Positions 9,437 through 16,717 of a stretch of DNA of 49,798 bases are shown here, piece after piece. Position 1 is the stretch's first letter, and every line of letters begins with the position of its first letter. Below the pieces are notes generated by a model. It was not told where the DNA came from and did no database searches. It saw only the letters and a list, made by a program, of their open reading frames with translations. The translations under genes and the position numbers were made by a program. Source of the DNA: Blastocatellia bacterium (GTDB lineage Bacteria > Acidobacteriota > Blastocatellia > Chloracidobacteriales > Chloracidobacteriaceae); the NCBI GenBank assembly GCA_019695185.1, contig JAIBAN010000062.1, positions 1 through 49,798 on the forward strand, written 5' to 3'.

Positions 9437-9507
9437 TGCGTGGTTTGACACCCTCTCGGGAGCCGCCTATCCTTTGGCAAGCTGTATTTTCTGAACGGAG
9501 CCGTTTT

Positions 9508-9819
9508 ATGAATCACGAAGAAGTTGAAAGAACTATCGAGTTTCTGCTGCATAACCAAGCCAAACACGACGCCCAAATCCAAGCCTTGATTGAAAATCAG
9601 GCACAGTTGACAACAGCCGTCCAAATCATGCAGGCGGAAACACACGAAGCCGTCTCCGCTCTCACCTCCAGTATGCAAAGTCTGGCCAATACCATGCAGG
9701 TCTTAGGATTTTCTCAAATTGACCTCAAAACAAAAAGTCTTGAGGGTCTTGAGGGTCTTGGGGGTCTTGGGAGTCCTGGGAATCCTGAAAGTCGAAAACC
9801 TGACAAAGCGACAAAGTGA
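9508..9819 (+). CDS. Small coiled-coil protein with repeat-encoded tail
   Basis: The protein has 103 residues. The ATG at 9508 follows GGAG at 9497-9500. Residues 1-70 are strongly helical, with spaced hydrophobics (EEVERTIEFLLHNQAKHDAQ), like small coiled-coil proteins often seen in environmental bacteria. From about residue 77 the sequence becomes Gly/Leu/Glu-rich (SLEGLEGLGGLGSPGNP), because it translates the nonamer array at 9737-9793 and then the octamer array that supplies the stop codon. The repeats have apparently extended or replaced the original C-terminus. The function is unknown; oligomerisation is likely. Confidence 0.65.
   Translation: MNHEEVERTIEFLLHNQAKHDAQIQALIENQAQLTTAVQIMQAETHEAVSALTSSMQSLANTMQVLGFSQIDLKTKSLEGLEGLGGLGSPGNPESRKPDKATK
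9737..9793. repeat. GTCTTGAGG/GTCTTGGGA nonamer array
   Basis: Six nine-base units plus GTC, degenerating toward the right. The array lies inside the 3' end of the small coiled-coil gene and stays in frame because the unit is three codons long. It is inverted relative to the array at 9848-9917. Confidence 0.92.
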
Positions 9820-9841
9820 CAGAATGACAGAATGACAAGGA
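9802..9841. repeat. GACAAAGT/GACAGAAT octamer array
   Basis: Five eight-base units (GACAAAGC, GACAAAGT, GACAGAAT twice, GACAAGGA) lie between the two nonamer arms. The TGA at 9817-9819 within them ends the small coiled-coil gene. Confidence 0.88.
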
Positions 9842-9847
9842 TTTCCT

Positions 9848-9917
9848 GACTCCCAAGACTCCCAAGACTCCCAAGACTCCCAAGAGACTCCCAAGACTCC
9901 CAAGAGACTCCCAAGAC
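9848..9917. repeat. GACTCCCAA nonamer array with GA insertions
   Basis: Seven GACTCCCAA units, with an extra GA dinucleotide after the fourth and sixth. It is the inverted partner of 9737-9793 (the reverse complement reads TTGGGAGTC). It ends 11 bases before the pseudouridine synthase ATG and so takes the place of a normal ribosome binding site. Confidence 0.93.
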
Positions 9918-9928
9918 TTCTGATTTTT

Positions 9929-10915
9929 ATGACCCATATTCGCCCCGCCCCATCTGATACGGACAACATCATTGATTATCTGGTACCGGAAACCTCCGGG
10001 TACCACCGCCTGGATGAATTCCTCCAGGAAAAGGAACCGACCTTGCCGCTGGGTGCCATCCGGCAGGCGGTCGAGCATGGCGACGTGAAGGTCAACGGGT
10101 TGGTCAAGTCCGCCGGCTGGCGGCTGCGCGTGGGAGACAAAATCCGGTTTAACCTCGACCCCTATCTGCATCGGGCGCTGGTCCCGGAAGCGGTGGAACT
10201 GGAAATCCTCTACGAAGATGAATGGCTGATTGCCGTCAACAAACCGCCGGACATGCTCTCGCACCCTTCGGTCAAGGAACGGACCGGAACCCTGCTCAAT
10301 GCCCTGCTCGGCTACTTTGAGCAAAAACCCGAACGGAAAACTTCGCACATCTGGCCCGCTCTGGCCCATCGGCTGGACCGCGACACGTCGGGCGTAATTG
10401 TCGTGGCTAAGCAGGAAGCCGCCCTTGAAAAACTCTTTGCCGCCTTTCGGGACCGGAATCTCAAAAAAGTGTATCAGGCCGTTGTCTTTGGCCATCCGCA
10501 TCCGGAGAGCGGGACCATCACAGCTCCGATTGGCCGCCATCCGACACTCTGGCCCCGCTGGCGGGTGATGGAAACCGGCAAACCGGCGGAGACCCATTAC
10601 CTCATGCTGGAACGACACAAAGAGGTTTCGCTGGTGCAGGCAGAACCGAAAACCGGGCGCACCCATCAATTGCGGATTCATCTGGCGCATCTGGGCTATG
10701 CGATTGTCGGAGACCATACCTATGGACGCACCCCCAACAAGGCATTTCATCATGCGTTTCCGGACCATGCCCCCCGGCGGCATTTCCTCCATGCGGCGGA
10801 ACTGGTGCTGCACCATCCTAAAACCAACGAACTGCTTCATTTGAAAGCGGCTTTGCCCGAAGACATGCGGAAGTTTTTGCACTGGATAGACGAAAGCGCT
10901 CAGAAAACCACCTGA
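9929..10915 (+). CDS. RluA/RluD-family 23S rRNA pseudouridine synthase
   Basis: The protein has 328 residues. An S4 RNA-binding domain (about 24-76, with the pattern RLDEFL...VKVNG) precedes the catalytic domain (about 92-290). The family motif HRLDRDTSG is at 147-155, with Asp150 as the expected nucleophile that converts uridine to pseudouridine. The later motif EPKTGRTHQLRIHLAHLGY matches the family, and the length is typical. Which position in rRNA or tRNA it modifies cannot be told from the sequence. No Shine-Dalgarno is visible because a repeat array runs up to the start. It is followed 38 bases later by an ECF sigma factor gene. Confidence 0.93.
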   Translation: MTHIRPAPSDTDNIIDYLVPETSGYHRLDEFLQEKEPTLPLGAIRQAVEHGDVKVNGLVKSAGWRLRVGDKIRFNLDPYLHRALVPEAVELEILYEDEWLIAVNKPPDMLSHPSVKERTGTLLNALLGYFEQKPERKTSHIWPALAHRLDRDTSGVIVVAKQEAALEKLFAAFRDRNLKKVYQAVVFGHPHPESGTITAPIGRHPTLWPRWRVMETGKPAETHYLMLERHKEVSLVQAEPKTGRTHQLRIHLAHLGYAIVGDHTYGRTPNKAFHHAFPDHAPRRHFLHAAELVLHHPKTNELLHLKAALPEDMRKFLHWIDESAQKTT

Positions 10916-10953
10916 ATCCCGTTTTTTCCAGACAGCCTGGAGGTTTCACCCCC

Positions 10954-11526
10954 ATGAACCAAGGCGAAGTGACCCAACTTCTGGTCAATTGGCGCAAAAC
11001 CAAGGATGCGGAAGCCTTTAACCAACTGATACCGCTGGTTTATACGGAACTGCACCGGATTGCCCGGATTCTCTCGCAACGGCACCGCGATGCGCAGGAC
11101 GGCGACCCGACCTTGGGACCAACGGCCATTGTGCATCAGGCGTACCTCAATCTGATTGAAGAGCACAACGTCGAATGGAAGGACCGGGCGCATTTTCTGG
11201 CGATTGCCGCACGCGAAATGCGCCGGATTCTAGTTGACCATTGGCGCTATAAAACCGCCGAGATGCGCGGTGGGTATCGGGAACAGGTTTCTTTTTCCAA
11301 AGTGCCGGGCTTCGTGCAGGATTTGGACCTGGATATTTTGGAGTTAAATGATGTGCTTGAACAATTCCGGGAATTTGACGAGGAAGAGGCCCGCATCATT
11401 GATTTACGCTTTTTTGGCGGCATGACGGTGGACGAAGTGGCCGAAGTCATGGAACTCAGCCGCGCCACGGTCGAACGCCGCGAACGCCATGCCAAAGCCT
11501 GGATTCGCAAACGACTCACCCCGTGA
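10954..11526 (+). CDS. ECF-type RNA polymerase sigma factor (Sigma70_ECF family)
   Basis: The protein has 190 residues. GGAGGT at 10939-10944 precedes the ATG. Region 2 (about 20-95) carries the family signature PTLGPTAIVHQAYLNLIE followed by DRAHFLAIAAREMRRILVDH. Region 4 (about 125-185) has the helix-turn-helix MTVDEVAEVMELSRATVERR. This is the sigma group usually paired with a Ser/Thr kinase in Acidobacteria and Planctomycetes, and a kinase gene follows here after a 269-base gap. No anti-sigma factor is visible, so control by the kinase (perhaps through phosphorylation) is the likely model. It is paralogous to the sigma gene at 41264-41836, with the same length. Confidence 0.93.
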   Translation: MNQGEVTQLLVNWRKTKDAEAFNQLIPLVYTELHRIARILSQRHRDAQDGDPTLGPTAIVHQAYLNLIEEHNVEWKDRAHFLAIAAREMRRILVDHWRYKTAEMRGGYREQVSFSKVPGFVQDLDLDILELNDVLEQFREFDEEEARIIDLRFFGGMTVDEVAEVMELSRATVERRERHAKAWIRKRLTP

Positions 11527-11541
11527 TATTTGCGATTGATT

Positions 11542-11569
11542 CATTTGCCATTTGCCATTTGCCATTTGC
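11542..11569. repeat. CATTTGC heptamer array (4 units)
   Basis: Four exact CATTTGC units, the left arm of an inverted pair with 11693-11720, in the gap between the sigma and kinase genes. Confidence 0.93.
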
Positions 11570-11587
11570 CATCTTTCGCGTGAGGTT

Positions 11588-11603
11588 GTTTGTTGCAACA
11601 AAC
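11588..11603. promoter_or_regulatory. Perfect 16-bp palindrome between sigma and kinase genes
   Basis: GTTTGTTGCAACAAAC is perfectly self-complementary and lies between the two heptamer arms. A second small hairpin (GGTGG-CTCG-CCACC) follows about 10 bases later. The palindrome could be an operator for a dimeric regulator or part of a folded leader of the kinase mRNA. This is inference only. Confidence 0.45.
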
Positions 11604-11692
11604 TTCATGACCAGGTGGCTCGCCACCAGAAATGAAAACAGGCGCAGTCGGCAGTCCTCTCTTCCGGTCAGCTCAATCCGATGTTTTCAATT

Positions 11693-11720
11693 GCAAATCG
11701 CAAATCGCAAATGGCAAATG
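11693..11720. repeat. GCAAATC/GCAAATG heptamer array (4 units)
   Basis: Two GCAAATC and two GCAAATG units; the latter are the exact reverse complement of the CATTTGC units at 11542-11569. The two arms can pair and enclose about 120 bases. Confidence 0.93.
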
Positions 11721-11795
11721 ATTTTTTTGATGGATTTTCCGCCCCGTTTCCGACTCTGTCACTGAAACGATTTTTCCAATGGAGATTCCCATCAT

Positions 11796-14700
11796 ATGAA
11801 CAAACAGGAACGTTATCGCAAGGCCCGCGAAATTTTTTTTGCCGCCCTGAACCAACCTTTGCAGGAGCGAGCCCGATTCCTCCAGCGGGTGTGTGGAAGT
11901 GACCAGTCATTATTTCAGGAAGCAATCGAATTGCTGGCGACTGACGAAGAGTCCAATCCCTATTTTGATGCCTTGGAAGCTTATGTTGGCCAGCAAATGC
12001 TCCCGGCCCTGCATGACCACGATAAACCTGAAAAATTTGAAAAGCTGTTGACTGACAATGACTCCAATGCTTTCAGTCTGGTGCAGTTGATGGGGGAAAC
12101 CATTGACAGGAAGTATCTGATCGAACACCAGCTTGGCAGCGGCGGCATGGGCGCAGTCTATGTTGCCACCCACCTCCATACCAAACGTCAGGTCGCAATC
12201 AAGGTGATTACTCCGGAATTTGCCGATAACCCTGAGTTTGTTGAACGGTTCCGCCGCGAAGCCGAAGCAGCCGGGCGGCTCCGCCATCCGAATGTCGTCA
12301 ATGTGACCGACTTCGGGGTGGCGCTTTTCAATGGCAAGTCCCTTCCCTACCTGGTGATGGAATACCTGGGCGGAATGACACTCAAACGGCTGCTGCAACA
12401 ACAACGAAAACTTTCCCTCAGTTTGACGGTGGACCTGCTGGACCAAATCTGTCTGGCGATTGGAAAAGCTCACGAACTCGGAATTGTCCACCGCGACGTG
12501 AAACCTGAGAATATCTGGCTGGAACCAACCGGGCGAGGTGGATACCACGTCAAGGTGCTGGATTTCGGCATTGCCAAACTGGGCGACCAGATTACCGGAC
12601 GCATCAAGGCCATCCAAAACCCGTTTCCTCAATCCGTTTTGGTGATTCCAGCAACTGCGGCCACACTCAAATGTGACTCCCAGGAGGATGAAGCCGTCAC
12701 GATGGCCCAAAAAACCATTCCCACCGGGGAAAACCAGCCGGGTCAGACATGTGGGGCCGAGTTGACCAGAGTGGGGACCGTGATGGGAACTCCATTCTAT
12801 ATGTCACCCGAACAGTGTTCCGGAAAACCAGCCACGTTTCGCTCCGACTTGTACAGCCTGGGAGTCATGGCCTATGAAATGCTGGCTGGCGAACCGCCCT
12901 TCAAGGGAACCATGCCTGAAATGAACATCCATCATCGGGAACATGAGCCACCTGCACTGCATCAGAAATGTCCGGAACTCCCACGTTCGGTCTGTCAGGC
13001 AGTGCATCAGGCCCTGGCCAAAATACCCGAACAACGGCCAGCCTCGGCGGCTGCGTTGGCCGCTCTGGTCCGAACCCAGGCTGAAGGGTTCAGGCACCTG
13101 GAGCATGAAGCCAAGCTCTTTGTCCAAAGTCATAGTTCCGAACTGTGGCAGCTTTCGGGTTGGGTCAAAGCTCCGTTCCTGACAGCAGCCGCTTTGATTC
13201 TGACAATTCTCCTGATTGGTTTTCCGGTTGCAATCCCCTTTGAACCGATTGGACTTTTATTCCTTTGGGCCATTCCACCAGCGTTGTTACTGCTGGCCAA
13301 TCATTTTGGGACAACAGCACACGTTCTGGCGGTTTCTTACCTGCAAGAGCATCCAACTGAACAACTCCCCATCAAAGAATTGCGGCGGAAAATCTGGCAC
13401 CATATGACTGACCTGTGCCAGACCAGCCTCACCGCATGGTGCCTGACGGTCTGGCAGACCCTGAGCCGGACCGGACATCTTGTAGACGGCTTATTGGCTG
13501 CCCCGACCAACGTATTGGAATCCGTTGGGCCATACCGGGCGTTTCAGCTTTCCCAAAAGCATCTTTCCCCATTCCGCCCCATTGCACGCTGGATTCAATG
13601 GAAACGGGTGCAGACAACTGGACTTGCCACCCTCATTGCCACAGTGGTTACCCTGGGTTTCCTGGAGGTTCTCAAGTTCAACGGATTGCACAACCGGGCA
13701 GGATTGTTGTTTTTTGGATTTCTGGGAAGTGCCATTTCGTTTGGCATCCTGTTACGGCGCTATCTGGCCGACACGGATACCGCTGCGGCTCTGCTTTATT
13801 CCAAATCGCTGGCTGCCCAAGGAGATTCCCAATGGGTGTCGGAACGAATCAGCTCGGCTCCGATTCCCACAGGCTGGTCGCCCCAAATCCCGTTGTTCCT
13901 CAAAGTGCGGACTGGGTTGACTGCTTTTTGTCTGACCGTTGCCCTGTTGTTTACCTATGTTTTAGGGGTTCCACCCACCGGACCACAACCGCAGTCGCAG
14001 TTCACAATATATCCAGTCGTCCCCAAAGAACAAAATGCCTGGGAAGAATACCGGACGGCTTTGCGGAAACTGGAAGCAACCTTTCCCAGCACGGAGGTTT
14101 TTCCATCCAAACTGGCTGAGTACGGACAGTGGAAACGGGATGACCTGGTTACGATTGATAACATCTTCCTTGATGAAGGACTGCAAGCGGCTTTTCATTT
14201 GGCGGAAGGAGCCAAGCGACCCTTTGCCCAGTTTGCCAACCCGAACAATCCGCAGGCAGAAACCCCTCCCTTCCAAGGGGTGCGCAATCTGGTGACGTAC
14301 ACAACCTGTGAGGCCCGACGTCAATTTCATCTGGGAAACCAGCGCAAAGCCGTTGAGTTGGGGCTGGCAGCCTATCATTTTACGATTGACCTGGAAGAAC
14401 CAAGTGCCCCTTATCTCAATCATTTACTGGGATTTAACACCCGTCCTATCGTCAACCGGTTTCTTTTTGGGCTGTTGAGCCGTGAGGACCTGGAACCCGC
14501 TCTGTATCAGGAGATTGCCAACCGATTGGCGGCTGAGGATACACGCCTTCCGACCCCGGCTCAGATTGGTGTCCGCCAAACCCAACTTGCCAATATGGAA
14601 CTGGCGTACATGCTGGATGAGCCAGCCAGCCATTCCACCTCCATCCCTGTTGTTTCCGGTGCAAATGCTTTTGAGGAACAAGTCCGTCTCATCTCTGCCT

Positions 14701-15251
14701 TGGCACCTGGATTTCACCGCAGCATTTATCGCCATGTCCTTCGGTTTGAAGAACATTTTGGCAAGCGCCTGCGGCCCGAAATGGCTTCGTGGGACTACTT
14801 TCAACTAGAGCAGGAAATCAATCGGCAACAGGACGAACTGCTCGGGCCATTACCCTATCTGTCACCTGCAAAATATGTGGCGTTTCGGATGGCAAGGACC
14901 AGAATTACGGTCCAAAAAAACCTTTGGCGCAAAATGTACCAGCATCAAACTTTTCAGGCTGGGTTGATTACCCTGGCAGCACTTCAGTCGTACCGACAGC
15001 GGCACGGCGGGTATCCTGATAATCCGGCGGTTGCCCTGAAAGAAATTGGCTGTTTGGTGCCACTTGACCTTGTGACTGGCAAACCAATTGGATATCGGTT
15101 GGAAAAAGAGGGGCCGGTTTGGTGGATGCCGGGGCCGGACGGAAAGGATGATGGAGGTCAGATTCCCTACACCGAAGCTGATTATTCAGGAAACAGCCCT
15201 GGCAAAGACATCCTTTTCCGCATTGGCCAAGGCCCGCAAATGATGTTTTAA
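11796..15251 (+). CDS. Membrane Ser/Thr protein kinase with polytopic and C-terminal sensor region
   Basis: The protein has 1151 residues. The kinase domain spans about 107-430: glycine loop LGSGGMGAVY, Lys136, HRDVKPEN at 232-239, DFG at 256-258, and SPE at 337-339. All catalytic residues are present. About 60 residues are inserted between DFG and the activation-loop GTP, which is unusual. Hydrophobic segments at about 458-480 and 484-503, two more pairs near 600-690 and one near 715-735 place the rest in or across the membrane. The last 100 residues include YRQRHGGYPDNP and GPDGKDDGGQ, a layout like the C-terminal part of pseudopilins. The N-terminal 60 residues match those of the second kinase in the window. 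ATG at 11796 follows GGAG at 11781. It is probably a partner of the upstream sigma factor. Confidence 0.88.
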   Translation: MNKQERYRKAREIFFAALNQPLQERARFLQRVCGSDQSLFQEAIELLATDEESNPYFDALEAYVGQQMLPALHDHDKPEKFEKLLTDNDSNAFSLVQLMGETIDRKYLIEHQLGSGGMGAVYVATHLHTKRQVAIKVITPEFADNPEFVERFRREAEAAGRLRHPNVVNVTDFGVALFNGKSLPYLVMEYLGGMTLKRLLQQQRKLSLSLTVDLLDQICLAIGKAHELGIVHRDVKPENIWLEPTGRGGYHVKVLDFGIAKLGDQITGRIKAIQNPFPQSVLVIPATAATLKCDSQEDEAVTMAQKTIPTGENQPGQTCGAELTRVGTVMGTPFYMSPEQCSGKPATFRSDLYSLGVMAYEMLAGEPPFKGTMPEMNIHHREHEPPALHQKCPELPRSVCQAVHQALAKIPEQRPASAAALAALVRTQAEGFRHLEHEAKLFVQSHSSELWQLSGWVKAPFLTAAALILTILLIGFPVAIPFEPIGLLFLWAIPPALLLLANHFGTTAHVLAVSYLQEHPTEQLPIKELRRKIWHHMTDLCQTSLTAWCLTVWQTLSRTGHLVDGLLAAPTNVLESVGPYRAFQLSQKHLSPFRPIARWIQWKRVQTTGLATLIATVVTLGFLEVLKFNGLHNRAGLLFFGFLGSAISFGILLRRYLADTDTAAALLYSKSLAAQGDSQWVSERISSAPIPTGWSPQIPLFLKVRTGLTAFCLTVALLFTYVLGVPPTGPQPQSQFTIYPVVPKEQNAWEEYRTALRKLEATFPSTEVFPSKLAEYGQWKRDDLVTIDNIFLDEGLQAAFHLAEGAKRPFAQFANPNNPQAETPPFQGVRNLVTYTTCEARRQFHLGNQRKAVELGLAAYHFTIDLEEPSAPYLNHLLGFNTRPIVNRFLFGLLSREDLEPALYQEIANRLAAEDTRLPTPAQIGVRQTQLANMELAYMLDEPASHSTSIPVVSGANAFEEQVRLISALAPGFHRSIYRHVLRFEEHFGKRLRPEMASWDYFQLEQEINRQQDELLGPLPYLSPAKYVAFRMARTRITVQKNLWRKMYQHQTFQAGLITLAALQSYRQRHGGYPDNPAVALKEIGCLVPLDLVTGKPIGYRLEKEGPVWWMPGPDGKDDGGQIPYTEADYSGNSPGKDILFRIGQGPQMMF

Positions 15252-15283
15252 GGAACCAGCCGAATCCCTAAATTCCCGGAATC

Positions 15284-15339
15284 AAAAATTCCCGGTTTGA
15301 CAAAGTGGAAGTTCATTCTTTGCAAACCGGGAATTTTTT
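15284..15339. terminator. Bidirectional terminator between convergent genes
   Basis: AAAAATTCCCGGTTTG (15284-15299) and CAAACCGGGAATTTTTT (15323-15339) form a 15-16-bp stem with A and T runs on both outer sides. It can serve the kinase on the plus strand and the GGDEF operon on the minus strand. Confidence 0.88.
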
Positions 15340-15368
15340 GTAACCGGAAAATTGTTTTTTGAGAATTC

Positions 15369-16685
15369 TCAACCTGCCTGCCGCAAATTCGTCTCGGAAA
15401 GCGGGGTGGATTTGGCTTTGGATTTGCCAAAGCGGGTTTCAATCAACGAAACAACGTTGGCTTCAGGGCCGCACATCTGGTTGCGGCCTCCCTGTTTGGC
15501 CTGATAAAGCCGTTTGTCAGCCAGCGCTTTGATGTCTTCCGCCAGGTTGTTGATGGCGCTCCAGCTTTTATCATCACTTTCATCCAGAGACTGTTGATTG
15601 CGCAGGCGAATGGCCTGCACGGTTTCCTCGTACAGCGCCGATTCGGAAAATTCGGCAAACCCGCAGGAAAAGGTAATAGACGACCCTTTGGCAATCGTGC
15701 TGGCCACCAATTGTTCGTCTCCGTTGAGGTCGCGGACGTAAATCTGGGTGCTGCGAACCTGCTGCTGCAACCGGTTGAGCACCTTGTTCACTTCCTCATA
15801 CTGGACGTTGGGAAAGACCATGATGAACTCCTCACCGCCGTACCGAATGACAAAATCATCCGAATCCGTGCGGGTATTGGCGCGCATCAATTCGGCAAAC
15901 TTCTTAATCACCACGTCACCACCCGGATGGCCATAGGTATCGTTCACCTTTTTGAAGAAATCAATATCGGCCATAGCCAGACAGACCGGATTGCGCCCGG
16001 CGTGCAGATTGAGCGTGCGATAGAGCTTGAGCATCCCAGCCTTTTTCGTGAGCGCGCCGGTCATTCCGTCAATGCCTGACTCCTGGCGTTCCTGCACCAG
16101 TTCTTCGGAAAGACGGCGTGCTTCACGGTTTTTCTGAATCACCGTCTGAATGTTATCGCGGTTGTTGGAGCGTGCTTCATCCAGGGCATTCTGTTTTTTC
16201 AGCAGTTCTTCGGACAACCGGGCCTTTTCAGCCTGTTCCCGCCGCTGCCCAAACACCACCACAGTGCAACCGGCTACATTCAGAAAGGCCCAGGCAGCCC
16301 AGCCGAACATGGCCAGGAAAGCCTGTCGGTGCCCCTGATTCAGCACTTGGGCCTGCCGGTCGGTAAGCCGGGTGCATTCAGTTTGACACATGGCCTGAAT
16401 CGTTTCGGCAGTTTCACTGACTTGCGGAGTTTTGCTGCCAAACAGGGTGTCCACTTTTTGATAAAGCTGGGGATTTATTTCATTGTTGGCATCAGCCTTT
16501 TTCAGTTCCTTGACTGCTGCCCGAATGGTTTCAGGTTTATGGGCAGCAGCCGCCACCCGCAGTTCAATCAAGGCCGGTAAAAGCGCAGTGGAGGTGTGTG
16601 CCGGGTTCGTCTCGGAACTGCTCGCCCACCAGACCCCCAGGCCGGCAACCAGATTTGCGCATAAAAGTATCACTGAAAATCGCAT
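15369..16685 (-). CDS. Membrane GGDEF diguanylate cyclase
   Basis: The protein has 438 residues. Membrane segments at about 3-20 and 121-146 enclose a periplasmic helical sensor of about 100 residues. A cytoplasmic coiled coil (about 148-205) leads to a GGDEF domain (about 205-400). The active-site motif is RYGGEEF (GGEEF at 283-287), and the metal-binding Asp240 and FFKKVNDTYGHPGGD are intact, so it should make cyclic di-GMP. The usual inhibitory site RxxD before the motif is not conserved (DSDD at that place), so product feedback may be absent. ATG at 16685 was preferred to a GTG 24 bases upstream because the membrane anchor starts there. It is the last gene of a three-gene unit. Confidence 0.9.
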   Translation of the reverse strand: MRFSVILLCANLVAGLGVWWASSSETNPAHTSTALLPALIELRVAAAAHKPETIRAAVKELKKADANNEINPQLYQKVDTLFGSKTPQVSETAETIQAMCQTECTRLTDRQAQVLNQGHRQAFLAMFGWAAWAFLNVAGCTVVVFGQRREQAEKARLSEELLKKQNALDEARSNNRDNIQTVIQKNREARRLSEELVQERQESGIDGMTGALTKKAGMLKLYRTLNLHAGRNPVCLAMADIDFFKKVNDTYGHPGGDVVIKKFAELMRANTRTDSDDFVIRYGGEEFIMVFPNVQYEEVNKVLNRLQQQVRSTQIYVRDLNGDEQLVASTIAKGSSITFSCGFAEFSESALYEETVQAIRLRNQQSLDESDDKSWSAINNLAEDIKALADKRLYQAKQGGRNQMCGPEANVVSLIETRFGKSKAKSTPLSETNLRQAG

Positions 16686-16717
16686 ATGGGATGTTTCCCT
16701 TTCTGCCACGCCCTTTT

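Noticed and set aside
9725..10882. 385-codon minus-strand frame opposite the pseudouridine synthase
   Set aside because: The plus-strand gene carries all catalytic motifs of RluA enzymes. The minus frame is His/Gln/Phe-rich, typical of an antisense shadow, and ends in translated repeats.
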